Assembly (NCBI GenBank): GCA_963763755.1
Contig: CAVXQE010000003.1
Location: 124,001 to 188,000 of the forward strand
DNA from: Gaiellasilicea sp963763755
Lineage (GTDB): Bacteria > Actinomycetota > Thermoleophilia > Gaiellales > Gaiellaceae
DNA: 64,000 bases
Reading direction: 5' to 3'
Shown here: piece by piece, positions 20,967-29,447 of the stretch
Numbering within the stretch: position 1 is the stretch's first letter
Layout of the letters: each line of letters begins with the position of its first letter
Notes under the pieces: generated by a model
Database searches by the model: none
Told to the model about the DNA's origin: nothing
The model's input: only the letters and a program-made list of their open reading frames with translations
Translations under genes and position numbers: made by a program

Positions 20967-22157
20967 ATGGCGAGCTTCTCCGTCCGTTTCCTCGGCTGCA
21001 AGGTCTCGCAGACCGACGCGCAGGCGCTGCGCGAGCGGTTGCTCCGCGACGGGCACCGCGAGGTGGAGGGAAGCGGCGACGTCGCGGTGGTGAACACGTG
21101 CTGCGTCACGAACGAGGGTCTCGCCAAGTCACGGCAGGCCGCCTCACGGGCGGCTCGTTCGCACGCCCGTGTGTACGTGACGGGCTGCGGTGCGCGGCTC
21201 TCCGAGCACGCTTTCGCCGGGCTGCCGCCCAACGTCACCGTCGTTCAGGGTCAGATCGAGCAGGCGGTCGAGACCGTTGCCGGCGACGTCGGCGCAATCG
21301 GCTGCGTGCAGGCGGACGCGAGGCTCGACCGCGTTCGCGCCTTCGTGAAGATCCAGGACGGCTGCTCGTTCTCGTGCGCGTTCTGCGTGATTCCGCTCGT
21401 ACGCGGCGCAACCCGCTCGCGGAGCGCCGAGGCCGTGCTCGGCGAGATCCGGAAGCGGGTGGCGCAGGGCCACCGGGAGATCGTCCTCACCGGCGTCAAC
21501 CTCGGCTGCTTCCGCGATCGCGGCGCCGGCATGAAGCTCGCCGACCTGATCCGAGCGGCAGGCGCGATCGAGGGCGTCGAGCGGCTGCGTCTCTCGTCGA
21601 TCGAGATCAACCATGTCGACGACGAGCTCGTTGCCGCGCTGCGAGAGACGCCCGTGGTCGGGCCGCACCTGCACGTTCCGCTCCAGTCCGGCGACGACGA
21701 GGTCCTGAAGGCGATGGCGCGCCGCTACTCCGTCGACACCTATCTGCGGAAGGTCGAGCCGCTCGCCGACTTCAATCTCACCGCCGACGTGATCGTCGGC
21801 TTCCCGGCCGAGGACGACGCCGCGTTCGAGCGCACGCTCGAGACCGTGCGCGCCGCGCGGCTGACGAAGGTGCACGTCTTCCCGTACTCGCCGCGACCGG
21901 GCACGAGGACCGCCGACGACGACCGCGTTCCGCCCGAGGTGAAGAAGGAGCGCAGCGCACGGCTGCGGGCGCTCTCCGACGAGGCGTGCCGCGCCCGCTG
22001 GGAGCAGAAGGTCGGCGAGACGGACGTCGTCCTGATCGACCGGCCCGGCCGTGGCTACGGCGCCGACTACTCGCCGTGGCTCGTCGACGGCAAGGTCGGC
22101 GAGCTCGTGCCCGTTCGCGGCGCCGCCGTCACGCAGGAGGGGATCCTCGCTGCCTGA
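20967..22157 (+). CDS. mtaB: tRNA t6A37 methylthiotransferase MtaB
   Basis: 396 aa. N-terminal UPF0004 domain with three cysteines (FLGCKVSQ, NTCCVT, VTGCGAR) for one [4Fe-4S] cluster, a radical-SAM core with CSFSCAFC, and a C-terminal TRAM-like domain. FLGCKVSQTDAQ and the overall length separate it from MiaB and RimO. It adds a methylthio group to t6A at position 37 of ANN-decoding tRNAs. Intact. Confidence 0.9.
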   Translation: MASFSVRFLGCKVSQTDAQALRERLLRDGHREVEGSGDVAVVNTCCVTNEGLAKSRQAASRAARSHARVYVTGCGARLSEHAFAGLPPNVTVVQGQIEQAVETVAGDVGAIGCVQADARLDRVRAFVKIQDGCSFSCAFCVIPLVRGATRSRSAEAVLGEIRKRVAQGHREIVLTGVNLGCFRDRGAGMKLADLIRAAGAIEGVERLRLSSIEINHVDDELVAALRETPVVGPHLHVPLQSGDDEVLKAMARRYSVDTYLRKVEPLADFNLTADVIVGFPAEDDAAFERTLETVRAARLTKVHVFPYSPRPGTRTADDDRVPPEVKKERSARLRALSDEACRARWEQKVGETDVVLIDRPGRGYGADYSPWLVDGKVGELVPVRGAAVTQEGILAA

Positions 22158-22479
22158 CGATTGCCTCTTCTGCCAGCTGGTGAAGGACGGCGACCACGTC
22201 GCGAAGGCCGACGGCTTCGTCGCCATCCGGGACATCAACCCGCAGGCGGAGACGCACCTGCTCGTCCTGCCCGAGCGGCACGTCGACACGTTCCGCGACG
22301 TCTCCGCGTTCCCCGCGGACGAGGCGAAGCGGATGCTCGACTTCGTCGCGGAGGTCGCCCACGACGCCGGGCTCGACGACTACCGCGTGCTCGTCAACGT
22401 CGGTCCAGGGGGCGGTCAGACCGTCTTCCACCTACATTGGCACGTGCTGGGTGGGAGGATCCGCGGGTTGCCGGCTTGA
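22150..22479 (+). CDS. HIT family nucleotide-binding protein, probable CTG start
   Basis: About 109 aa. The HIT motif HxHxH is FHLHWHVLGG, and an N-terminal zinc-type CLFC precedes KDGDHVAKADGFVAIRDI as in HINT hydrolases, which cleave nucleoside phosphoramidates. No ATG, GTG or TTG lies at the expected start; CTG at 22150 (LPDDCLFC) is 9 nt after a perfect AGGAGG (22135-22140). A start at ATG 22051 would add 33 residues unlike the family and overlap mtaB by 107 bases. Overlaps the mtaB stop by 8 bases. Confidence 0.85.
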   Translation: MPDDCLFCQLVKDGDHVAKADGFVAIRDINPQAETHLLVLPERHVDTFRDVSAFPADEAKRMLDFVAEVAHDAGLDDYRVLVNVGPGGGQTVFHLHWHVLGGRIRGLPA

Positions 22480-22489
22480 AGAGGACGCA

Positions 22490-22933
22490 GTGAGTCTGAT
22501 CGCAGAGATCAAGGAACAGCTCGAAAGCGCGATGCGCGAGGGGGATGCCGCGCGCCGCGACGCGCTGCGCCTGATCCTCGCCAGCCTCCAGGGAGCCGAG
22601 AAGGAGCTGCAGCGCCCCCTGCACGACGACGAGGAGCTGCAGGTGCTGCAGCGCGAGCGGAAGAAGCGGCTCGAGGCGGCCGAGGCCTTTCGCTCCGGCG
22701 GCCGGGAGGAGCAGGCCGAGAAGGAGGAGGACGAGCTCGACGTGCTCGAGGAGTTCATGCCCGAGCCGATCGCCGAGGACGACCTGGAGGCGATCATCGA
22801 CGACGTGATCGCCGAGGTCGGCGCCACGAGCATGCGCGACATCGGCCGCGTGATGGCCGACGTGATGCCGCAGGTCGCGGGCCGCGCGGACGGCTCGGCC
22901 GTGAGCCAGCTCGTGCGCGAGAAGCTCGCGTAG
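22490..22933 (+). CDS. GatB/YqeY domain protein
   Basis: 147 aa. YqeY fold resembling the tail domain of GatB: SLIAEIKEQLESAMREGDA, then LDVLEEFMPEPIAEDDLEAI and DIGRVMADVMPQVAGRADGS. Proposed to take part in tRNA-dependent amidation or tRNA handling, but the function is not settled. GTG at 22490 has AGAGGA a few bases upstream. It ends 3 bp before the stop of the convergent Clp-like gene. Confidence 0.88.
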   Translation: MSLIAEIKEQLESAMREGDAARRDALRLILASLQGAEKELQRPLHDDEELQVLQRERKKRLEAAEAFRSGGREEQAEKEEDELDVLEEFMPEPIAEDDLEAIIDDVIAEVGATSMRDIGRVMADVMPQVAGRADGSAVSQLVREKLA

Positions 22934-22936
22934 CCG

Positions 22937-25900
22937 CTAGTCGGGCGGCGCGTCTGCGAGCAGGTCGAAGTCGCCTGCGAGCACGCGGTCGATCCGGCCG
23001 GTGCGCAGCCCGGAGGCGTAGCGGACGAGCGGTGAGGGCTCGTGGCGGTATCGCCGCACGATCGCCGGCTCTCGCCGATCCGGCGGTTGCGGACCGTCCC
23101 CGCCGTGCCCGTCGGGCTCGACATCGACGAGCACGGTGACGCGGTCGAACGAGCGGTCGTCGTCGTGCGGTAGCTCGAGCACGTGCAGCCCACTCTCCGG
23201 CTTCAGCAGCGTGTAGGCGCCGAGCCCGGCGACCTCGAGCACGACGACGCCGTCTCTGCCGCTGCTGCGAACCCGCATCCCGCGGCCATCCGCCCAGCCG
23301 ACGTACATCGCCGCGAGATCCTCCACGAACCGGCCGCAGGCGGCCGAGTCCTCCGCTTTGCCCGCGCGCACGCTGACGGTGGCGTCGCTCGCCTCGCGCG
23401 CGTCGAGGCCGGCGAGCGCGGCCGCAAGCACGTGCAGGCGCGTGGCCAACAACTCGAGGAGCTCTCGCGAGTGGGCGTCGCGCGCCGAGGAGAGGCGCGC
23501 AGCGAGCCGCTCGGCCGTGGCAGTCGCGGCGCCGAGACGGTCGAGGTACTCGATCAGGCCAAGCACCTGGTGCCGCTCGTCGGATTGCCAGAAGGCAGGC
23601 TCGCGCGCCGCAGCGAGTGCGTCCTGCTTCGGCTCGTCCCACGAGCGGACGCGCTCGGACGAGGGACACGAGCTCGCTCCGGAGGAAGGCGGCCTCCGCC
23701 TCGGTGCCCTCCGGCTCGAGCGCGACCCGCCCGAGGGTGAGGTCGCTCCGACCGGCCGGTGCTTCCGCCGGCACAAGCTCCGGCTCCGCCCGCGTCCGGA
23801 TCGACGAACGCGACGTCGAGGCCGGTCTCGTCGCGCGCCGTGATGAAGAGGAACTGGTCGCCCGCGGGGAACTGCCGCTCGACGATCGCGGTCGCGATTC
23901 GCGTCAGCAGGTGCCGCTCCACCGCCCGCTTGAGCGGGCGGGCGCCGAACTCGGCGCTGAACCCCTGCTCGATCAGGAAGTCGACCGCAGCTTCGTCCCA
24001 CTCGACCGCCCACGGCCGCATCCGGAAGCCGCGGCGATCGAGCACCTCGTTGAGCTCCTTCTCGAGCAGGCATGCGCATCACCTCGCGGCCGAGCGGGCG
24101 GAAGACGACGACGCGATCGAGCCGGTTCAGGAACTCGGGTCGGAACGAGCGGTCGACGGACTTGAGCACGGACGCGGCGTCGAACTCGCCCGACCTGCCG
24201 ACGAAGCCGACGCCCGGGCCGACCGGGATCGCGGAGCCGAGGTTGGAGGTGAGGATGATCACGCAGTGGCGCAGGTCGACCGTGCGTCCGTTGCGATCGG
24301 TCAGCCGGCCGTCGTCGAAGACCTGGAGGAAGAGGTCCCAGATCTGCGGATGCGCCTTCTCGAACTCGTCGAGGAGGAGGACCGAGAAGGGCTGCTTGCG
24401 GACCTGGGCGATCAGCGGCGAGGCCTGCTCCTGGGGCGTGTTCGCGTCGCCGAGGAGGCGGTCGAGGCTCTCCGGCGTCTGGTACTCGCTCATGTCGAGC
24501 CGGACGAGCCGGTCCTCGGAGCCAAAGACGAAGGCGCTGAAGGCCTTCGCGATCTCGGTCTTCCCGGTCCCGGTCGGGCCGACGAAGAGGAAGACGCCGA
24601 GCGGGCTGCGTCGGATCGGTGAGGCCGGCCTTCACGAGCGCGATCCGGTCGACGAGGCACTCGACCGCCTCCGGCTGCCCGAGGACGCGAGCGTCGAAGT
24701 AGGCGCGCACCCGCTCGAGGCTCAGCGGCGCCCGTGGATCGAGGACGTGGAGCGGTAGGCCGGTGGCGTCGCTGAGCGTGGCGATGACCGTCTCCGGGTC
24801 GACCGCGCTCGCGACGCCGCGCGCGATCCGGTCGCGGACGAGCTCGAGCACGCGTAGCACGTTTCCCGGAGCACGCCGCCGCCGGCAGATAGTGGGTGGC
24901 GAGGTCGAGCGCCTCGGCGAGGGTCTCGTCGTCGACGTCGAGGTCATGCTGGTCCGCCCAGCCCCGGGCGACCGCGATCGCGTCCGCGCCGGTTGCGGGC
25001 GCGAGTCTGACGACCTCGAACAGCCGCGCGAGACGCGGGCGGTGCTGGAGCACGAGCTCGTAGGCTCGCGGATCGATCTCGCCGACGACGACGGCGTCGC
25101 CCGCCTCGACGTGAGGGAGGAGCGCGTCGAGCACGCCGCGCGGACTCTGCATGTGCTGGCCGGACCAGAGCGCCTCCTCGAAGGCTCGGGAAGACCCAGA
25201 CGATCGGCCGCTGCGAGACGCGGTCGACGATCTCCTGCACCCTCGCTTCGAGCATCCCGATGAACGCCTGTCCGGCGTTGACGTCGTTCGCGCCGGCCTG
25301 GAACGCGAACCGTTCGTCTCCGAGCCGTCGGAGCGCCTCGACGATCAGCGTCGTCTTGCCGACACCCGGCTCGCCGACGACCAGGACCGACCGGGGCGCG
25401 ATGAGGAGAGGGCGCCGACGAGCGCATCGACCGCCGCGATCCGGCTGCCGACGAGCGTCGCCGGTGGCCGCTGCGCCCGGATCGACGACACGCCCGAGCG
25501 CGCGGAAGAAGTCGACGTCGATCGTCGTCGACTGCCACTGCTCGAGCGCGGGCCGGAGCGCAGCCCTCGTCGCGACGTCGGCCGGTCGATCAGCTCGCGG
25601 ACGAGCGGCTGCAGGCTGGCGTCGAGCGTCTCGAGCTCGGCGACCGTCCAGCTCTCGCCCGGCTGCGACACGCGCGTCAGGAAGCGCGAGACCTCCCGCG
25701 CGAGCGGGCTGCCCGCCCAGTCCTCCTCTGCTGCGGCGAGCACCGGCGGGAATCACCTTCCCGTCGCTGCCGGCGAGCGCGCGGAGGAGCAGCTGCCGTT
25801 CGCCCCACTCGCCGCGCTCGAAGCGACCCTCGGCGGTCTCCGTCCAGCCGGGCGGCGGCGGGCGACCGGCGGCGATCGCGGCCATGGCGCCGGCGCGAAG

Positions 25901-26067
25901 GAACTTCGCCCCCCGGAGCGCGACATCCGCGAACGTCTCGTCGTCGATGCTCGCGGGATCGGCGAGCAGTTCGACGAGCCGTTCGAATTCATCGTCGAGG
26001 TCGAGCTCGTCGACGTCGACCCACTGGTACGTCGACGCGAGCTCCTGCCCGAGCGTCGATCACCTCC
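22937..26067 (-). CDS. ClpA/B/C-like double AAA+ ATPase fused to a release-factor-like (PCRF) domain, heavily frameshifted
   Basis: Reading leftward: an acidic N-terminal region (WVDVDELDLDDEFERL), a first AAA+ domain with Walker A GEPGVGKTT but degenerate Walker B (VWVFPSL), a second AAA+ domain with Walker A GPTGTGKTE, Walker B LLLDEFEKAHP, ILTSNLG and FRPEFLNRLD, and the ClpB-type small domain EFGARPLKRAVE. After this come segments matching RF2: PAFW..DER, LAAMYVGWADGRGMRV (RF2 has MYLRWAE.RGF), LGAYTLLKPESGLHVLEL, and a TVLVDVEPD block. The GGQ loop is absent; a basic tail (VRRYRHEPSPLVR, RTGRIDRVL) replaces it. At least eight frame breaks cross the gene, and no canonical start is evident near 26067, where a perfect AGGAGGTGATC lies. 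Possibly ribosome-linked protein unfolding; this is inference. Confidence 0.75.
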
Positions 26068-26118
26068 TGGATCGGGCTCTTCCTTCCGCCTGCGCACCTT
26101 GTGGGGGATTCTGCCTCC

Positions 26119-26124
26119 TACACT
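26119..26124 (+). promoter_or_regulatory. -10 box for leaderless phoH operon
   Basis: TACACT ends 7 nt before GTG at 26132, with no Shine-Dalgarno. It would drive phoH-ybeY-dgkA-cdd-era. Confidence 0.5.
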
Positions 26125-26131
26125 GAGTCGG

Positions 26132-27091
26132 GTGCAGGAAGTCCTCTCCGTCCCGAATGAAGTCGCCGCCGAGCTCGGTGGAATCGGCGACGGCGTGCTC
26201 AACACGCTTCGCGACCGGCTGCACTGCACGCTCCGCCTGCGCGGGAACCAGCTGACGATCGAGGGGGCCGACGACCGGGTCGCCGCCGCGCGCGCGGTCG
26301 TGGACGAGCTCGTGGAGCTCGTCGAGGGCGGGCACGAGATCGGGCCGGACACCGTCGGCGCAGTCGTCGCGGCACTCGACCAGACAGACGACCTCCGCGA
26401 GGTCTTCGAGGACGTGGTCTGGCGCCACCGCGGCAAGAAGATCGCGCCCAAGACCATGGGCCAGAAGCGCTACGTCGATGCGATCCGCGAGTGCACCGTG
26501 ACCTTCGGGATCGGTCCGGCCGGTACCGGCAAGACATACCTCGCGATGGCGCTCGCCGTCGCGGCGCTCGCCGAGAAGCAGGTCGCCCGGATCATCCTCA
26601 CGCGCCCGGCGGTCGAAGCCGGCGAGCGGCTCGGCTTCCTCCCCGGCGACATGCTCGCGAAGGTCGACCCGTACCTGCGGCCGCTCTTCGATGCTCTCTA
26701 CGACATGCTCGACGCCGACAAGCTGACCGCGCACATGGAGCGCGGCGTGATCGAGGTCGCGCCGCTCGCGTTCATGCGCGGCCGCACGCTGAACGACTCG
26801 TTCATCATCCTCGACGAGGCGCAGAACACCTCACCGGAGCAGATGCAGATGTTCCTGACGCGGCTCGGCTTCGGCTCGAAGGTCGTGATCACGGGTGACG
26901 TGACGCAGGTCGATCTCCCGCGCGACCAGGCTTCGGGGCTGATCCAGGTGCGCGACATCCTCGACTCGATCGACGGGATCGCCTTCGTCGAGTTCACCCA
27001 CCAGGACGTCGTCCGGCACAAGCTCGTCCAGCGGATCGTCGAGGCGTACAAGCAACACGCCGAAGAAACCGGCACCGCGCGCAAGCGGTGA
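26132..27091 (+). CDS. phoH: PhoH family ATPase (PhoH-like)
   Basis: 319 aa. An N-terminal KH-like region (LHCTLRLRGNQLTIEGADDRV), then the PhoH ATPase with Walker A GPAGTGKTYLA, Walker B FIILDEAQNTSPEQMQMFLTR and GDVTQVDLP. PhoH proteins are ATPases linked to RNA metabolism and sit next to ybeY in many bacteria, as here. GTG at 26132 follows a -10 box. It is divergent from the Clp-like fusion gene with about 60 bp between, and overlaps ybeY by 4 bases. Confidence 0.93.
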   Translation: MQEVLSVPNEVAAELGGIGDGVLNTLRDRLHCTLRLRGNQLTIEGADDRVAAARAVVDELVELVEGGHEIGPDTVGAVVAALDQTDDLREVFEDVVWRHRGKKIAPKTMGQKRYVDAIRECTVTFGIGPAGTGKTYLAMALAVAALAEKQVARIILTRPAVEAGERLGFLPGDMLAKVDPYLRPLFDALYDMLDADKLTAHMERGVIEVAPLAFMRGRTLNDSFIILDEAQNTSPEQMQMFLTRLGFGSKVVITGDVTQVDLPRDQASGLIQVRDILDSIDGIAFVEFTHQDVVRHKLVQRIVEAYKQHAEETGTARKR

Positions 27092-27468
27092 ACATGGTCG
27101 GAGTCGAGGTCGAGAACCGGAGCGGCGCCGAGGTCGACGAAGCCGCCGCCGTCGAGCTCGCGCAGCGCGTTCTCGGCGCCGAGGGGATCGAGGACGGCGA
27201 GCTCGGACTGGCGTTCGCCGGCCCGGAGGAGATCCGCGCGTTGAAGCGCGACCACCTCGGGATCGACGAGGCCACGGACGTTCTCTCGTTTCCGCTCGAC
27301 GGGCGGGAGGAGATCCCCGACGGGCTCCCGCGCGCGCTCGGCGACGTCGTGATCTGCCCGCAGGTCGTGGGCGAGGAGTGGCGCCGCCCGCTCGTGCACG
27401 GGCTGCTCCACCTGCTCGGCTACGACCACGGCGCCGAGATGGAGGCCAGGGAGGCGATGCACGCATGA
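27088..27468 (+). CDS. ybeY: endoribonuclease YbeY
   Basis: About 126 aa with the zinc motif HGLLHLLGYDH (H-x3-H-x5-H) and the preceding TDVLSFPL block. YbeY processes 16S rRNA ends and acts in ribosome quality control. The start is GTG at 27088 (GTGA overlap with phoH) or ATG at 27094. The GTG matches the overlap style of this operon. Its TGA overlaps the next ATG at 27465. Confidence 0.93.
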   Translation: MNMVGVEVENRSGAEVDEAAAVELAQRVLGAEGIEDGELGLAFAGPEEIRALKRDHLGIDEATDVLSFPLDGREEIPDGLPRALGDVVICPQVVGEEWRRPLVHGLLHLLGYDHGAEMEAREAMHA

Positions 27469-28184
27469 GAGCTCGCCGGCCGCCGTCGATCATCGAGTCG
27501 TTCAACTTCGCGTTCGAGGGGATCATCCACGTGCTTCGCACGCAGCGGAACATGCGGATCCACTTCCTGATCGCGGCGCTCGTGCTGGTCGCCGCGCTCG
27601 TCTCGGGCGTCGACAAGATGGAGCTGATCGCGCTCCTGCTCGCGATCGCGTTCGTCCTGATCGCGGAGATGCTGAACACGGCGGTCGAGGCCGCGGTCGA
27701 CGTCGCGACGACCTCGTTCGACCCGATGGCGAAGCTCGCGAAGGACATCGCCGCCGGCGCCGTTCTGATCGCGACCGCCGTCGCCGTCGCGGTCGGCTAC
27801 CTCGTCTTCTCCGGCCAGGTCGCCGACCGGAGCTCGAAGCTGCTCGACCGGCTCACGAACGTGCCGGCCGAGCTGACACTGATCGCGCTCGTGCTGACCT
27901 CGATCCTCGTGATCGGGACGAAGGCGCTCACCGGGCGCGGCTCGCCCTTGCGCGGCGGCCTCCCGTCCGGCCACGCCGCAATCGCCTTCTCGGGCTGGAT
28001 GGCGGCCACGCTGATCCTCGACGACTCGCGCAACCACTTCCTGATCTCGTCGTTGACGTTCATCATGGCGTTGCTCGTGGCCCAGACACGCGTCGAATCC
28101 GGAGTGCACTCGTCGCTGGAGGTCGCCTATGGCGGCCTCCTCGGCGCGCTCGTCACGCTCGCCGTCTTCCAGGTGGCGAAGTGA
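27465..28184 (+). CDS. DgkA-type lipid kinase fused to a PAP2 phosphatase domain
   Basis: 239 aa. The N-terminal half is a DgkA/UdpK kinase: an amphipathic start (SIIESFNFAFEGIIHVLRTQ), NMRIHF, membrane helices and the signature EMLNTAVEAAVD. The C-terminal half is a PAP2 domain with LPSGHAAIAFSG and SGVHSSLEVAYGG (the HxxxD Asp appears as Glu). One protein therefore carries kinase and phosphatase activities that could act on undecaprenol and its phosphate in the cell-envelope lipid cycle. Overlaps ybeY and cdd by 4 bases each. Confidence 0.85.
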   Translation: MRARRPPSIIESFNFAFEGIIHVLRTQRNMRIHFLIAALVLVAALVSGVDKMELIALLLAIAFVLIAEMLNTAVEAAVDVATTSFDPMAKLAKDIAAGAVLIATAVAVAVGYLVFSGQVADRSSKLLDRLTNVPAELTLIALVLTSILVIGTKALTGRGSPLRGGLPSGHAAIAFSGWMAATLILDDSRNHFLISSLTFIMALLVAQTRVESGVHSSLEVAYGGLLGALVTLAVFQVAK

Positions 28185-28547
28185 CCGACCAGGAGCTCCT
28201 CGCCCGGGCCGACTGCGATCGCGGCTCGCGCCTACTCGCCGTACTCGAAGTTCCAGGTGGGCTGTGCGGTTCTCACGCGCGACGGCACGGTGTTCGACGG
28301 AGTCAACGTCGAGAACGCTGCCTACCCGCTCGGGATCTGCGCCGAGAAGAACGGGATCGGCACCGCGGTCATCGAGGGCTACGGCGTCGGCGACCTCGAG
28401 GCGATCGCGATCACGCACTCGCCGTGCGGCGGCTGCCGCCAGTGGCTCTGGGAGTTCCGCCTCGACCGCGTCGTCTTCCGCAATCAGGGAAACGTGGTGA
28501 CGATGACGCCGGCGGAGCTCTTGCCCGAGACGTTCGACGACCTGTGA
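28181..28547 (+). CDS. cdd: cytidine deaminase, one frameshift
   Basis: After repair near 28214 the protein reads MTDQELLARA, then AIAARAYSPYSKFQVGCAVL, NVENAAYPLGICAEKNGI and SPCGGCRQWLWEF, that is, the zinc motifs of homotetrameric cytidine deaminase (C-A-E and PCGxC). About 121 aa, normal for the family. Salvages cytidine and deoxycytidine to uridines. GTG start overlaps the previous stop, and the stop overlaps era, completing a chain of four 4-base overlaps. Confidence 0.92.
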
Positions 28548-29404
28548 AGTCCGGCTTCGTCGCCGTCGCGGGCCGGCCGAATGTCGGCAAGTCCACGCTG
28601 GTGAACGCGCTCGTGGGGGAGAAGATCGCGATCACCTCGACCGTGCCGAACACGACCCGTCGCCGGATCTACGGCGTCGCGAACGGCGAGGACTACCAGC
28701 TCGTGCTTGCCGACCTGCCGGGCTTCCAGAAGCCGATGGACAAGCTCACGACCCGGATGCAGAACACGGTCGACGCGGCCTTCGAGGACATCGACGTCGT
28801 CCTCTTCGTCGTTTCGGCGCGCGACCGGATCGGTGCCGGAGACCGCTTCATCGCCCGACGGATCTACGCGCTCGGCAAGCCGGTGATCGTCGCCGTCAAC
28901 AAGGTCGACAACCTCAAGCCGAGCCACATCATCACGCAGATGAAAGCCGCGGCCCAGCTCGGCGACTTCCATGCGCTCCATCCGGTGAGCGCGAAGACGA
29001 AGGACGGGATCGACGAGCTGCGCGGCGACCTGCTGCACCTGCTGCCCGAGGGCCAGCCGCTGTTCGAGCGCGAGTCGGCGACCGACCAGACGAGCGAGCA
29101 GCGCATCACCGAGCTGATCCGCGAGAAGGCATTGCAGCTGACGCGCGACGAGGTCCCGCACTCGATCTCGGTCGAGATCGACGAGCTGGACGAGAAGCTC
29201 CTGCGCGCGTTCGTGCTCGTCGAGACCGAGTCGCAGAAGCAGATCCTGGTCGGCAAGAAGGGGGCCATGATCCGCGAGATCGGCACGCGTGCCCGACCCG
29301 AGATCGAGGCGCTCCTCGATCACAGGATCTTTCTCGAGCTCGTGGTCAAGGTCCGGCCGAAGTGGCGCCGCGACGACGCGACGCTGGAACGTCTCGGCCT
29401 CTGA
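28544..29404 (+). CDS. era: GTPase Era
   Basis: 286 aa. G1 GRPNVGKSTLVN, effector TTRRRIYG, G3 DLPGF, G4 NKVD, and a C-terminal KH domain with VGKKGAMIREIGTRAR. Era binds the 3' end of 16S rRNA and helps 30S maturation, which fits its pairing with ybeY and phoH. GTG start inside the cdd stop. Intact. Confidence 0.95.
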   Translation: MKSGFVAVAGRPNVGKSTLVNALVGEKIAITSTVPNTTRRRIYGVANGEDYQLVLADLPGFQKPMDKLTTRMQNTVDAAFEDIDVVLFVVSARDRIGAGDRFIARRIYALGKPVIVAVNKVDNLKPSHIITQMKAAAQLGDFHALHPVSAKTKDGIDELRGDLLHLLPEGQPLFERESATDQTSEQRITELIREKALQLTRDEVPHSISVEIDELDEKLLRAFVLVETESQKQILVGKKGAMIREIGTRARPEIEALLDHRIFLELVVKVRPKWRRDDATLERLGL

Positions 29405-29447
29405 GGTAGTCCATACTCCGGGGTGGATCGCGAAGGGAGGAGGGCGA

